64,000 nucleotides of DNA from Acytostelium subglobosum LB1 (Eukaryota; Evosea; Eumycetozoa; Acytosteliales; Acytosteliaceae): assembly GCF_000787575.1 (NCBI RefSeq), contig NW_012236525.1, forward strand, positions 635,686 through 699,685, given 5' to 3'. Position numbers and translations under genes: made by a program. This document shows positions 54,235 to 64,000 of the stretch, in pieces. A model generated the notes under the pieces. That model did not search any database. It was not told the origin of the DNA and saw only the letters and a program-made list of their open reading frames with translations. Numbering within the stretch: the first letter of the stretch is position 1; every line of letters begins with the position of its first letter.

Positions 54235-55002
54235 GTGATCGATCGAGAGAGTGAGTAATAAAGTATGATTGATGTTATGTCTTTCCCATGTAACCAAGGT
54301 ACGAGCAGTAGTAGTCTGAGTTCCAAAGTGCTTGAGTCCTGTCAATGCTTGACTTTCAAAGATAGTTGTACAAGGTTAAATTATTAGTTGACCACGACTT
54401 GAAACTCAAGGATAGAAGGTCGTACATTCACCTCCTACTACAACTACTTTACAACCAACTATGATTGTTTGAATGAATGATGTCAGTCCACCATCCACAG
54501 TGAATCGGGCTAAAGACAAGGACCTTGCAAGCTTCTCGGCATCAAACAAACCCAAGAAGTGAGTGTTTTGATGAGTCTTTTGCCCCCATCCGATATTTAT
54601 GTTTTAACAATCGTGTGTGACACCCTTCCCACTTCTCTTTGCAAACTTCGTGCATCCCCGCTCGATTACTCATTCTCTGCGCTCAAGTATTATTTTTAAA
54701 TCAATCAGGGGAGGGTCTCCTCGGATACTTTAATCCTTCCTACCCTGTTACCATCCCCAGCACAGCAGCAACGCATGCTGGTATCATTGATTGAATGATT
54801 GAATGCCTGCATCATGTTGAGAATAAAGTGACGAACTATCAAATGCACGTTATAATATAATCTCTTACACCTATTCATTCAATCAATCATTAAACAACTA
54901 CAAGTTTGTAGTAGTAGTAGTAGTAATAACACTGAGAGTGAGAGAGAGAGAGAGTTCTTGGTGTCTGTGTGAGTGAGAGAGTGAGAGTGAGACACGAGAA
55001 CA
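54235..55002. other. Spacer before the P4-ATPase gene
   Basis: There is no supportable gene. A short plus-strand frame from ATG 54473 (ending in DLASFSASNKPKK) followed by a GTGAGT is the only hint, and it is too short to call. The last 60 bases hold GA-rich repeats directly in front of the start. Confidence 0.5.
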
Positions 55003-58000
55003 ATGAGCTTCAACAATAACAACAATAGTAGTCGGAGAGGAGGTAGTGGACAAGAGAATACACCTCTAAGAACAAGTACTTCAGGATTATATAATACATT
55101 CAACTCAAGTAGTGATAATAATAATAATAATAGTAATAGTAATAATACAGATGCAACATCTATATTGAGTTCAAGCCCAGCATTGGGTGGCAAGAGATTA
55201 CCAAAGCGAAGAGGTGGTCAACAACAACAACAGGAGGATAGACAACCTTTATTATTGTCCGATGAGTATGATCAGATAGAGTCGCCAAGTGGTGGCAACT
55301 CACCACAGTTCAATGGAGCAGGAGCAGGAGCAGGTGGCAAGGTCCATCACATGTCAACAGTGAATCAAGATTATCTTGCGATGTTGGGCACTACTGAGCG
55401 ACAGGTTGAACGTAGACGCAAGGCAGCCATCGATCTCAAACTAAACAGGAGACTACTCAACAAGATCATCTTCTGGCAGAGCATTGGTAATATGATCCGT
55501 GCGCTCCCCATCTTTGTACTCGAGCGTTACTACATCATGTTGATCATATTGTTTCAAGGTATGTCAAAGTCGACTTGTTTGGCGTGGCCCTCCCAAGTGA
55601 GGGCCTACAAGGCCACTCACTCACTAACTCATTCAATCACTCAATCACTGGAACTATTCCAATCAGCCATATTCTTACTGATTGGATCATATGGAGTCAA
55701 AAGACTGAAGAGATACTTGGTCCTTGTATACTCACTTGGATGTTTCAGCACGACTGTAGCAGACCTGGTGTTGACATTCACTTATGCACACGTCCAGAAC
55801 TCACTGGCGTTCAGCCAGGCGCAGATCGCATTCTGGGTCTACGTCGTCTTTGTATTCATTCTCTGTACACTAAACATTGTTGGAGGCATCGTTCTGGGCC
55901 TGAAGCTGTTCGTGTCGCTGCACACGCTGGACGACCGCTCCAACAGCCCGCTGGTGCTGCTGGCGGCCAGTCTGGTCGGTTCGTTCGACCAGGCCGACGA
56001 CGACGAGCAGCAGCCCATGGTCAACTACACACAGGCCGCAAGCCGTGTGCTCTACTTCTACGGCGCGCACATCCTTCACTCGCTCAACGTGCGCGAGTCA
56101 CATGCATTCAACTCATTCACCAACATGCTGCAGGACTATCGCATCAAGATTGCATCACGCACAAAGTCGACTCCTGCCTCTTCCGTCCCGTCCTCTCACT
56201 CTGCTGGTAATAATGGTAGTAGCAACGCAACGATGCGTATCGAGTATCACAAGCCGGTGAGATTCATATCGAACGAGGTGGTCACGTCCAAGTACAATGT
56301 GATCACATTCTTCCCCAAGGTCATCTACTTTCAATTCTCAAGACTGGCCAACTTGTACACGCTGGGAATCGTCATGCTGTGTATGTTCTCATTCTCGCCA
56401 GTCGGCCCCATGAGCAGTGTCACCCCATTGCTCGTCGTCATTGGCGTGGGCTGTATCAAAGAGCTGATCGAGGATGTGAAGCGACACAAACAGGACAAGG
56501 AGATCAACGGTCGATCTTGCATGGTCTATCGTCCAGCCATCGGCCACAACTCGCGAGGCTCTGGTTCATTCGAGACTGTAACATGGCGCGAGCTTAAGGT
56601 CGGCGACCTGGTCTATATCAAGAACGACGACCTTCTACCCGCAGACATAATCTGTCTGTCGACGTCGCGCTCCGACGGCAGGACCTACCTGGAGACGGCC
56701 AACTTGGACGGCGAGACAAATCTCAAGCCCAAGGTCAACCTCACCAAGACAAGCTGGATACGCTCGGCCGCCGACCTGGACGGGCTCATGTGTCGCGTGG
56801 AGTGCGAGCAGCCCACACTCGACATCTACAGCTTTGAGGGCGTGTTGTCATACGTGCGCCATGGCGAGGCGACCGTCCCCGAACAGGCACCCGTCTCAAT
56901 CGAGTCGTTCCTGCTGCGTGGCACCAAGGTGCGTAACACCGAGTGGGTGATTGGCCTCGTCACATACACTGGAGTCGACACAAAGGTCGAACGCAACAGC
57001 TCACAGATCAGCCACAAGCGCAGCGCCGTCGAGAAGGGCGTCAACTACAAGCTCATCCTGTTATTCTTCCTCCAGACCATCATTTGTTTGATTTGTTCGA
57101 TTGGAGCCAACAGCTGGCATCTGGAGGATCAGGACGAAGTGTCGGCCTGGTACCTGGGCCGCGCACAGCGCAGCTTCATCTACGTCAGCTATGTGATCCT
57201 TTACAACACGCTGATCCCACTCTCGATGTACGTGTCGATGGAGGTGATTCGTGTGGCCAACGCAGTGTTCATCAACTGGGACGAGAAGATGTACGATCCC
57301 AAGACCGACACGGCGGCTCAGGCGCGAAACACAAACATCAACGAAGAGTTGGGCCAAGTGCAGTACCTCTTCTCCGACAAGACAGGCACGCTCACTTGCA
57401 ATGAGATGCGCTTTAATCGCTGCACCATCGGTTCCGCAACATATGGCCCCGACGAGAGCGACCTTCAGCGCATCGGCGCCACACACAGCGCCACCACCGA
57501 GAGCGGCCAGGCAACCTACATCCGCGAGTTCCTCTACAACCTTTCCATTTGCAACACAGTGATTGTGGACTCGCATTGTCAAGACGATGACAATGCCACA
57601 CCCAAGTACCAGGCGTCCTCGCCCGATGAGGAGGCACTGACAATCGCTGCAGCATCATTTGGCTACGTTCTCAAGGCGCGTGACGACAGATCGATCATTG
57701 TCAAGGTCAATGGAGTGGACGAACGCTACGAGATACTCAGCATACTAGAGTTCAACAGTTATCGCAAGAGAATGTCTGTGATTGTACGTGCACCCAATGG
57801 CGAGATTAGACTGTACTGCAAGGGTGCCGACTCGGTGATCATGGAGCGATCAAAGATCAGGTCGCTGACGCCATACAAGGTGGTCGGCGAGATGTTGACC
57901 GACACAGAGACACACATTGGCGAGTTTGCATCCAGTGGCTTGCGAACTCTGTGCATGTCCGTCAAAGTGTTGAGCACAGAGGAGTACGCAGAGTGGAGCC

Positions 58001-59526
58001 GCAAGTACCAGGAAGCCTCACTATCATTGGTTCGTCGCGTCGAGTTGATGGACCAGGCAGCCGAGCTGATAGAGCAGGACATGTGTTTGATTGGCGCCAC
58101 TGGCATTGAGGACCGTCTTCAAGATCAAGTGCCCGAGACCATTACCTCTCTGCGAGAGGCTGGAATCAAGGTGTGGGTGCTGACAGGCGACAAACAAGAG
58201 ACAGCCATATCCATTGCCACCGCATCATCAGTGATCAACCCTGGCATGGAGCTCATCATATTGAACGAGAGAACCAAGGAAGACCTCCTGAAGCGACTGC
58301 TCAAGTTGGTGGCAGAGAAGAACCTGCACAACTTCAACGACAGTCGTCGCTGGGGTCCATCAATCTTTGGAAAGGTAGCTGCAGCACTCAATCTTGAACC
58401 TTCGGACGCACCGCTCATCTTGGACCGATCCGAGAGCGTGCAGTTCCAAATGGCCATTGTCATTGATGGCACGACGCTAGCACTGGCATTGGACAATGAC
58501 CTCAAGTATCACTTCCTACAGGTGGCAAAGACGTGCGAGTCTGTTGTCTGCTGCCGTTGCTCTCCATCACAAAAGGCCAAGGTGGTGCGTCTGGTGTCCG
58601 AGAGGTCCTTCCTCTTTGGAGATGGTGCCATTACGTTGGCCATTGGCGACGGTGCCAATGACGTACCAATGATACAAAAGGCGCATGTGGGCGTAGGCAT
58701 TTCTGGTCGCGAAGGTATGCAGGCTGTGCTGGCCAGTGACTTTGCCATTGCCAACTTCCACATGCTCAAGCGACTGCTGTTGGTTCATGGCAACAGGAGC
58801 TACAAGAGAATCATCAAGCTCATCCTGTACTCATTCTCCAAGAACGTAGCGCTCTGTTTGTCACAGTTCTGGTTCGGCTTCTACTCGGCGTTCAGTGGCC
58901 AGATGATCTATTTTGACTTCCTCTTCACCCTGTTCAACGCACTGTTCACATCGGCGCCAATCCTGGCCGTCGGTAACTTTGACCAGGACGTCAAGGAGGA
59001 GGTGTTGATGAACGACCCCAAGCAGTATCACGAGTCACAGAGCAACCGACCATTCTCAATCTGGAACTTCCTCTGGTGGATCTTCCTCGGACTTTGGCAA
59101 TCGGCCGTCATATTCTACGCAACCTTCTTCATTCTACATACGGCCGATGCATCTGGTGGCAAGACACTGGGTCTGTGGGCATGCGGAACAGCAGCCTATC
59201 TGTACCTGGTGGTGACGACCAACATTCAAGTCAGTTTGATCACATGCTATTGGACCAAGTGGAATGTGATCATGGTGGTGATCAGTGTGATTGGATCTAT
59301 ATTGTTTGTAATGTTGTACTGCTCGCTCATCTGGCTGGAACCCGAAGCACTGGGTATCATCTACGAGTTGTTCACCGTGCCCGACTTTTGGCTACTCTAC
59401 ATACTTGTGCCGGCAATATCACTACTACCATATGGTATATTCACAGTCAACAAATGGATATTCTCGAGCCAAAGCGACAAGTACTACAAGGACAAGTACA
59501 GTGGAATCAAGTTGGGCAACAGTTAG
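55003..59526 (+). CDS. P4-ATPase (phospholipid flippase) with N-terminal membrane extension
   Basis: The frame is open throughout, but a 108-base intron (55559-55666, GTATGT to AATCAG) is likely and keeps the frame, giving 1471 residues. After an Asn/Ser-rich and Gly-rich N-terminus, residues 150-265 contain three or four hydrophobic segments (ERYYIMLIILFQ, YLVLVYSLGCF, FWVYVVFVFILCTL) that are not part of the usual P4 plan. The pump begins near 375: KYNVITFFPKVIYFQF, the actuator LDGETNLK (about 570), the fourth-helix LIPLSMYVSMEVIRV, DKTGTLTCNEMRFN (about 756, phosphorylated Asp), KGADSVIMER, TGDKQETA and GDGANDVPMIQ. It should move lipids from outer to inner leaflet, normally with a CDC50 partner. 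There are ten core helices. Confidence 0.9.
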   Translation: MSFNNNNNSSRRGGSGQENTPLRTSTSGLYNTFNSSSDNNNNNSNSNNTDATSILSSSPALGGKRLPKRRGGQQQQQEDRQPLLLSDEYDQIESPSGGNSPQFNGAGAGAGGKVHHMSTVNQDYLAMLGTTERQVERRRKAAIDLKLNRRLLNKIIFWQSIGNMIRALPIFVLERYYIMLIILFQGMSKSTCLAWPSQVRAYKATHSLTHSITQSLELFQSAIFLLIGSYGVKRLKRYLVLVYSLGCFSTTVADLVLTFTYAHVQNSLAFSQAQIAFWVYVVFVFILCTLNIVGGIVLGLKLFVSLHTLDDRSNSPLVLLAASLVGSFDQADDDEQQPMVNYTQAASRVLYFYGAHILHSLNVRESHAFNSFTNMLQDYRIKIASRTKSTPASSVPSSHSAGNNGSSNATMRIEYHKPVRFISNEVVTSKYNVITFFPKVIYFQFSRLANLYTLGIVMLCMFSFSPVGPMSSVTPLLVVIGVGCIKELIEDVKRHKQDKEINGRSCMVYRPAIGHNSRGSGSFETVTWRELKVGDLVYIKNDDLLPADIICLSTSRSDGRTYLETANLDGETNLKPKVNLTKTSWIRSAADLDGLMCRVECEQPTLDIYSFEGVLSYVRHGEATVPEQAPVSIESFLLRGTKVRNTEWVIGLVTYTGVDTKVERNSSQISHKRSAVEKGVNYKLILLFFLQTIICLICSIGANSWHLEDQDEVSAWYLGRAQRSFIYVSYVILYNTLIPLSMYVSMEVIRVANAVFINWDEKMYDPKTDTAAQARNTNINEELGQVQYLFSDKTGTLTCNEMRFNRCTIGSATYGPDESDLQRIGATHSATTESGQATYIREFLYNLSICNTVIVDSHCQDDDNATPKYQASSPDEEALTIAAASFGYVLKARDDRSIIVKVNGVDERYEILSILEFNSYRKRMSVIVRAPNGEIRLYCKGADSVIMERSKIRSLTPYKVVGEMLTDTETHIGEFASSGLRTLCMSVKVLSTEEYAEWSRKYQEASLSLVRRVELMDQAAELIEQDMCLIGATGIEDRLQDQVPETITSLREAGIKVWVLTGDKQETAISIATASSVINPGMELIILNERTKEDLLKRLLKLVAEKNLHNFNDSRRWGPSIFGKVAAALNLEPSDAPLILDRSESVQFQMAIVIDGTTLALALDNDLKYHFLQVAKTCESVVCCRCSPSQKAKVVRLVSERSFLFGDGAITLAIGDGANDVPMIQKAHVGVGISGREGMQAVLASDFAIANFHMLKRLLLVHGNRSYKRIIKLILYSFSKNVALCLSQFWFGFYSAFSGQMIYFDFLFTLFNALFTSAPILAVGNFDQDVKEEVLMNDPKQYHESQSNRPFSIWNFLWWIFLGLWQSAVIFYATFFILHTADASGGKTLGLWACGTAAYLYLVVTTNIQVSLITCYWTKWNVIMVVISVIGSILFVMLYCSLIWLEPEALGIIYELFTVPDFWLLYILVPAISLLPYGIFTVNKWIFSSQSDKYYKDKYSGIKLGNS
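55559..55666 (+). other. Likely 108-base 3n intron in the P4-ATPase gene
   Basis: The stretch starts GTATGTC and ends CCAATCAG. It contains CACTCACTCACTAACTC and AATC/CACT repeats like other introns here. The frame stays open through it, so it would add 36 residues if kept. Removing it joins LIILFQ to AIFLLIGSYG as one hydrophobic helix, which supports splicing. Confidence 0.75.
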
Positions 59527-59915
59527 ACTACTGGTAACCCAACCACATAAAATAGATATATCTTCAAACTCATTCATTCATTCGTTTGTTAGTTAGTTCA
59601 CATTAAAGTCGTCACTTGTGTGACATTATGCTGTCCACTCCAAGTAGGTGTGGATACAACGGGAAACAATAACAACAACTGGCCAGAGATAGTTAGAAGC
59701 AAGAAGTTACAATAATTTATTGTCATTCTTGAGATAGGAAGAATTGAATCAAGTAAATCCAACAAGTATTCTGACTTGGTCGTGTAAAGGGGAGTTGAGG
59801 CGGAGTGCGTGTCGTATAAGGTGAGAGAGGAATGAGTGTTTGAGAGACTGGATGCCATGGCCTCAGGAATGTGCACACAGGAATATAATAATATTTATCA
59901 ACTTGTCGATGTTGA
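59527..59915. other. Convergent spacer
   Basis: This lies between the P4-ATPase stop and the end of the minus-strand coiled-coil gene. It is mixed-composition DNA with short frames only. No gene or RNA is seen. Confidence 0.5.
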
Positions 59916-61349
59916 TCAATTGCTGCTCTGAGAGTTCAACAGATGTGTAAATGACTGGAAGAATGACAAGGATAATGTTAGCAACCTTGTGATAGTGTGA
60001 TTGGATTCCAAACTAATATAACTTACCATTGGGAATTTATCAGAGGTGTCTGGGACAATGGGCGATCGATCCATGGATATGGAGAGACTGTTCAGCTTGA
60101 AGGGCTGGCTCATGGGTGTGGCTGGTGTGATGGGATCAGAGTTGAGGAGTTCGTTGGACACGTGGGACAGCAGGTTGGAACTGATCTGCAGCTTGGGCAA
60201 ACGGGAGAAGGATGTGGAGGTTTGATATTGCTTGTTTGAAATGCTGAAGAGGTCGCTGCGACGTGACAGGCTGTCCTCTCGGGTCTCCAGTTCCTTCTCC
60301 TTCTGGTCCAGGGTGATGCGCCACTGCTCCAGCTCCTCTTGGCGACGCTTCAGACGCTTGGCATCCTCGCGCTGCTGGTCCTTCTGGAGGTCCAGCAAGC
60401 GCTGTTGGCGGGTGACTTTGTCAAGCTCCTCTTGCTGCAGGCGCTTCTTGTTGACGAGCTCTTGTTCATTGTGTGAGAAGATCTCCTTCTCGACCTCTTG
60501 CTCCAGGCAGAGCAACAGCGACGAGTCGATGACTGATGACGCAGAGTACGAAGCCGATTGTTGTAGTGGGCTCGATACTGTCATGCGTGGTGTGCTCTCT
60601 GGTGACATGGATGGACTTGGTACAATGGAGTTGATTGGTGAACTGTTGGCACTGTCGTCAGAGTAGAACTCTGGGGATGAAGGCGGCTCCATCGACTTTC
60701 TCTTCCTCTTGTTCTTGTTCTGGTCATGCTCCAACCGGCTCTGGACGGACATCAGATTGAGACTGATGTTTCTTTGTGCTTGGGATTGTGAAAAGGTTGG
60801 TACTTCATCAGAGGAGGACAATGGCGAGATGGGACGCGAGCTCGATGGTGACGATGAATCGTCACTGGTTGTGTGCTTGGACTCGAGCAACTCGGGCAGC
60901 ACGAAACGGGCGTTCCTGACCTTGCTCTCCAATGATGTAATACTGCTGGACCTTCCAAGGTGAAGCATTGATGTTTGTTGTGATTGTTGTGAAGAGGAAG
61001 AGGATGTGATTGACTTGGTTGGAGGGTATGGCAGATGAAGTTGTGGTTGTTGCTTGTTGAAGTGGGCCTTGCACTCGGTGCAGCCAACGGTGAACTTGTC
61101 TTGAATTGGTTTGTGTGACTCGGGTGGATGGCTGACGCGGCCCTCACAGTTCTCTGGACAGGCTTGATGACGCTTGTGATGGAATCCACAGGACACTCTC
61201 TTTCTATTTGGGCGTTTATCACGCTTGGATTGTTTGATTGTGATGTTGTTGTTTGAGGTTGATGTTGGACTTGAAAGTACCAAACATTGTGGAAGTAATG
61301 ATGGTGATGACATCATAGATGACATTATTGGTGATGACGAGGATGACAT
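59916..61349 (-). CDS. Cys/His-rich coiled-coil protein, function unknown
   Basis: Exons 60027-61349 and 59916-59954 give 453 residues from the ATG at 61349. An N-terminal basic cluster (KRDKRPNRKR) leads to a compact Cys/His group at about 45-90: CGFHHKRHQACPENCEGR and then GCTECKAHF, which probably binds one or two zinc ions. A Ser-rich region follows. About residues 270-375 are a long coiled coil with EEL, RLQQEELDKV and QRLLDLQKDQQREDAKRLK. The last exon adds SFTHLLNSQSSN. The Cys/His group is of a type I associate with dictyostelid proteins of unknown role, but I cannot name it. The open frame extends upstream of 61349 without conserved-looking sequence. Confidence 0.65.
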   Translation of the reverse strand: MSSSSSPIMSSMMSSPSLLPQCLVLSSPTSTSNNNITIKQSKRDKRPNRKRVSCGFHHKRHQACPENCEGRVSHPPESHKPIQDKFTVGCTECKAHFNKQQPQLHLPYPPTKSITSSSSSQQSQQTSMLHLGRSSSITSLESKVRNARFVLPELLESKHTTSDDSSSPSSSRPISPLSSSDEVPTFSQSQAQRNISLNLMSVQSRLEHDQNKNKRKRKSMEPPSSPEFYSDDSANSSPINSIVPSPSMSPESTPRMTVSSPLQQSASYSASSVIDSSLLLCLEQEVEKEIFSHNEQELVNKKRLQQEELDKVTRQQRLLDLQKDQQREDAKRLKRRQEELEQWRITLDQKEKELETREDSLSRRSDLFSISNKQYQTSTSFSRLPKLQISSNLLSHVSNELLNSDPITPATPMSQPFKLNSLSISMDRSPIVPDTSDKFPMVSYISLESNHTITRLLTLSLSFFQSFTHLLNSQSSN

Positions 61350-63909
61350 TATATGATTGTATATACAGTTGGTAGAAGGGGAATGGAAGGGGAAAAAGGA
61401 AGTATTTGTATTGATTGTTGGACTTGTGTATTTGAGTGAGTGAATTTGTTGTTGGATGTTATGGATGGATGAGGAGGAACTCAGATGTTCGGGGCTCACA
61501 ATGTCTAGATCGTGGAGATATAAATATATAAAGTGGTTGGTTGGTATCCGATGACTGGTAGGCCTGGTTGAGATGTGCTGGCTGAACTTAAAAACCAAGG
61601 TTGGCTATCGGTAGTAGATCCTGGCGGTCCAGATGCACGTGTTAGATGGATGGTGGCTCCCTGACGTTGTCCTGATTGGAATAGGAAGTAGGAAAGTAGG
61701 AGTAGATGCGGTAACTTTGTAATAATAATTTAATAATTATTATTAATGTATGGCGCAGCAAGGTGGATAGTTGATTGATTAATTGATTGTTTGAATTGTT
61801 GTCTATCTCTCTCTCTCTTGTCTTGGTATCAATTCAAGTTAAGGAGGAAGGTTGGTGCAAGGTTTGATTTAATTAATCGTTGGGTGTATTTGCACGGAAT
61901 GGAGCAAATGGAAGATTAAGATGGTTGTCGAAGCGTTGGCCGAGATGATGATGTTGGTTGGTTTGCTGATGAGCTAGTTGTAAGTCCTTTTTTTAAAATA
62001 ATTAAGGATTTGATTGTTTGTGTATGTGTGCGAGAGTGCGATTGATTGATGGATGGATGGGATGACCGAATGTTGGAGATGAATGATATAAGTGGTTGAA
62101 TGGCTCTGGTAGGCTGAAGATGAAGTAAGGGGTGTGATGTGATACGTGGATGGTCTTGAAGGCCTGGGTGTATGTATGACTGAGCGAGCTGAGGGCTTTG
62201 ATTGTTAGATACAAAATAATAAAAAACGATCACTCTTGTTGGGTGATGGTGAGTCAAAGATGGTCACACACAATGGGATTGTTAGATGGGAACAGAGTCG
62301 GAGTTGATGATGACCGAGTTGTTTGTGTATATGTGTGTATGTGTTTGTCTGTTTGTTGTTGTTATAAAAGTTAAGATGGCGGATGGATGCCTTTGCTAGA
62401 CTAGACGGGTGTGGAGAAGGACGTCTCCACCGAGGTTGGTGATTGAATATGAGATTTGTTGCAAAGATGTGTCTCCCAGTGAGTGTAATCAGCCCCGTCA
62501 TTAGGATTCGTGCAATCAAGACTTGATGATAATATCTAGATAAATATCTTTCAATTTAATAATATAATTTTTAAAATGTGTGTGGGTTAGTGTTAATGAT
62601 CAATCAGGGTACCTTTGTGTGAGTCACACACTCTTCCTTCGCATAATGACCAACCAACACAAACAAAGGTCAACAAGCAACACGTCAATGGTGGAATGGT
62701 TGGTGTCCTCCGTCCGAGCATTTTCCAAGGAATCGTTTCGCAATGAGTGGCTAAAAGGCCTTGAGTACCCTAGCCCCAACCAGTGGGGGAGTATCTCTCA
62801 AATACACACCTGCGGACCATCCTTGTCAAGGTGCCCAAAGTAGGGGAGTATCTGAATCGGACTCTAGGGTCACCCGAGTCCTGTGTATCAATCAGGCATC
62901 TTTGCAGGGTTGGCGGGCTCATCTTCCCACCTTAGTGGCACGAATTTTAAAATATCCTAGGATTTTGATCAGCCCCGGTGTAACTCGCCCAGGCACCACC
63001 CGGGTCTATTTTGCCCTGGCCTGTGTCGACCCGACCGGGGCTTTTGATCAATTGGGGGTGGACGATATGCTTAGGACACCCATCATCTTATTATCGTTTG
63101 CATTATCTGTCTGTAGGAGGAACACTCCGTCATTGGTCGTTCTTAAGAACCAGTTGCAACCTACCGACTAATGAATCTTCAACTCGATTCGAGTGTCTAT
63201 CTTGGGTGACCATTAAGTTGTTGTAGTGTGCATCTAATTCAAGTATCCAAGTTACAATGCTGTGGTCATTAATGTAGTTACGACCTGATCTTAAGGTGAA
63301 TGATCATTCTCTCCTACGATGACCATCATGGATACCAAGGTCGTCAATCGGATTTCCGACTTCACTCTAGTGTATGGTTCCACCACCATCTTCATCTTCA
63401 CGTTGCCTTGTAGGTAACCGGACTATGTGGATCTACCCTCCGATACATTGCAATGATGAGATGCTCGGGATGGGATGGGTACCAACAAGACCATGATGTT
63501 ATGTCTGTCATCATCATGTCCGCAGGTCAAGGACTTTGTTTAAACAAGTTTAGTCGGATGCCATCATCTACACTCTTCACACCAGTCCCTCTAATGTGAG
63601 ATGGTTGAGTATATAGTATTCTGTTGTTGGATACATATATTGCATTCAATATTTAATATTATCTATATCTCTATCTCAATCATTTAGTCAATGAGACTAA
63701 TCATACACTTTACCTCTTTATTATCTCTCTTTGTGTTAATAAGAATGTTTGAATGAATGAATGAGTATGTTTGACTTCACTTGTCAAATGAATGAATGAA
63801 AGAATGGTGGTGTGATGTAGTCAACGAGTCGGAGAAGGGTATCGTATGCGTGTATGCGTGTTACCAACCAAACAACAAACAACCTAGTGTTGTTGATTGG
63901 TTGATAGGT
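61350..63909. other. Long spacer without a supported gene
   Basis: 2.56 kb between two minus-strand genes. The part just after 61349 is AT-rich leader. A block at about 62750-63060 is richer in G and C and carries the direct repeat GGGGAGTATCT at about 62787 and 62844. A 136-residue frame there (62761-63171) shows only weak, unconvincing likeness to anything. The rest is AT-rich with ATTG and GAATGA repeats. Confidence 0.45.
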
Positions 63910-64000
63910 TTATTCAGTTGTTATAACTATCTCTTCAGGACTCTCATCCTCTGTAACATTGGACTGGGTATCGTAGGATGCACCTTGGTCAATGTAGGAT
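63910..64000 (-). CDS. C-terminal end of a gene running off the window
   Basis: The minus-strand frame is open from the window edge to a TAA at 63910-63912. It reads about 29 residues, including YIDQGASYDTQSNVTED and then ESPEEIVITTE. The acidic Ser/Thr/Glu tail looks like a normal C-terminus. The gene's start and identity lie beyond 64000, and a splice acceptor inside this stretch cannot be excluded. Confidence 0.4.
   Translation of the reverse strand, partial: SYIDQGASYDTQSNVTEDESPEEIVITTE

Noticed and set aside
54473-54562. Short ATG frame ending in a GTGAGT donor-like site
   Set aside because: Too short, and I could not find a matching next exon before the P4-ATPase gene.
62761-63171. 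136-residue plus-strand frame containing DPTGAFDQLGVDD, faintly like a reverse transcriptase motif
   Set aside because: Only one short patch resembles the motif, no other conserved blocks lie around it, and the composition does not look coding. I cannot support a mobile element.

Overview
The window is nuclear DNA from a dictyostelid social amoeba. The signs are AT-rich spacers, moderate-GC exons, short introns with GT(A/G)(A/T)GT donors and CTAAC-type branch sites, Asn/Gln/Thr/Ser runs inside proteins, and best resemblance to amoebozoan forms of conserved eukaryotic genes (a Tup1-type corepressor, DET1, PAK-like kinase, PTEN-like phosphatase). I cannot name the species. The sequence is draft quality: there are isolated N bases at about 7640-7681 and 26785-26924, and reading-frame slips near some of them.

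Layout. 0.4-4.3 kb: RNF123/KPC1-like RING E3 ligase (+, ten exons). 4.5-6.9 kb: a small AT-hook/coiled-coil protein and a frame-disrupted F-box-like gene (-). 7.4-8.4 kb: a zinc-finger-like three-exon gene (+). 9.2-10.1 kb: C1orf43-like membrane protein (+). 10.3-13.1 kb: PTEN-like phosphatase with C2-PH-C2 tail (-). 13.6-15.1 kb: RlmM-type rRNA methyltransferase, probably mitochondrial (-), followed by a small two-exon gene interrupted by a TAA. 15.9-17.1 kb: WIPI/Atg18 propeller (+). 17.7-18.8 kb: unknown protein (-). 19.4 kb: broken P-loop exon (-). 19.7-20.4 kb: uracil phosphoribosyltransferase (+). 21.2-23.1 kb: tupA (+). 23.7-24.6 kb: DeSI/PPPDE protease (-). 25-27.1 kb: crooked-neck splicing factor (+). 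27.2-28.0 kb: phospholipid scramblase (-). 28.6 kb: tRNA-Ser(AGA) (-). 29.0-31.5 kb: inositol 5-phosphatase (+). 32.6-36.5 kb: Na,K-ATPase-like pump (+). 36.7-37.9 kb: alpha/beta hydrolase (-). 38.2-39.5 kb: PEX22-like peroxin (-). 39.6-42.6 kb: DET1 (-). 43.8-45.5 kb: PAK-like kinase (-). 46.3-46.8 and 48.3-48.8 kb: a pair of degenerate IMP2-like proteins (-). 49.1-50.3 kb: SAP-domain protein (-). 51.5-54.2 kb: long-form tRNase Z (+). 55.0-59.5 kb: P4-ATPase with extra N-terminal membrane segments (+). 59.9-61.3 kb: Cys/His-rich coiled-coil protein (-). 63.9 kb to the end: the C-terminal exon of another minus-strand gene.

There are no operons and the neighbours do not form one pathway. Loose themes are phosphoinositide and membrane-lipid handling (PTEN-like, 5-phosphatase, WIPI, scramblase, P4-ATPase) and ubiquitin-family control (RNF123, DET1, DeSI, F-box-like, PEX22). 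I saw no CRISPR array, no intact mobile element and no clear virus-derived element. The items most worth a second look are the degenerate IMP2-like pair, the small genes with in-frame stops at 15.2 and 19.4 kb, the PTEN-like multidomain protein, the P4-ATPase N-terminal extension with an open 3n intron, and hairpin-rich spacers near 45.9 kb and 8.5 kb.
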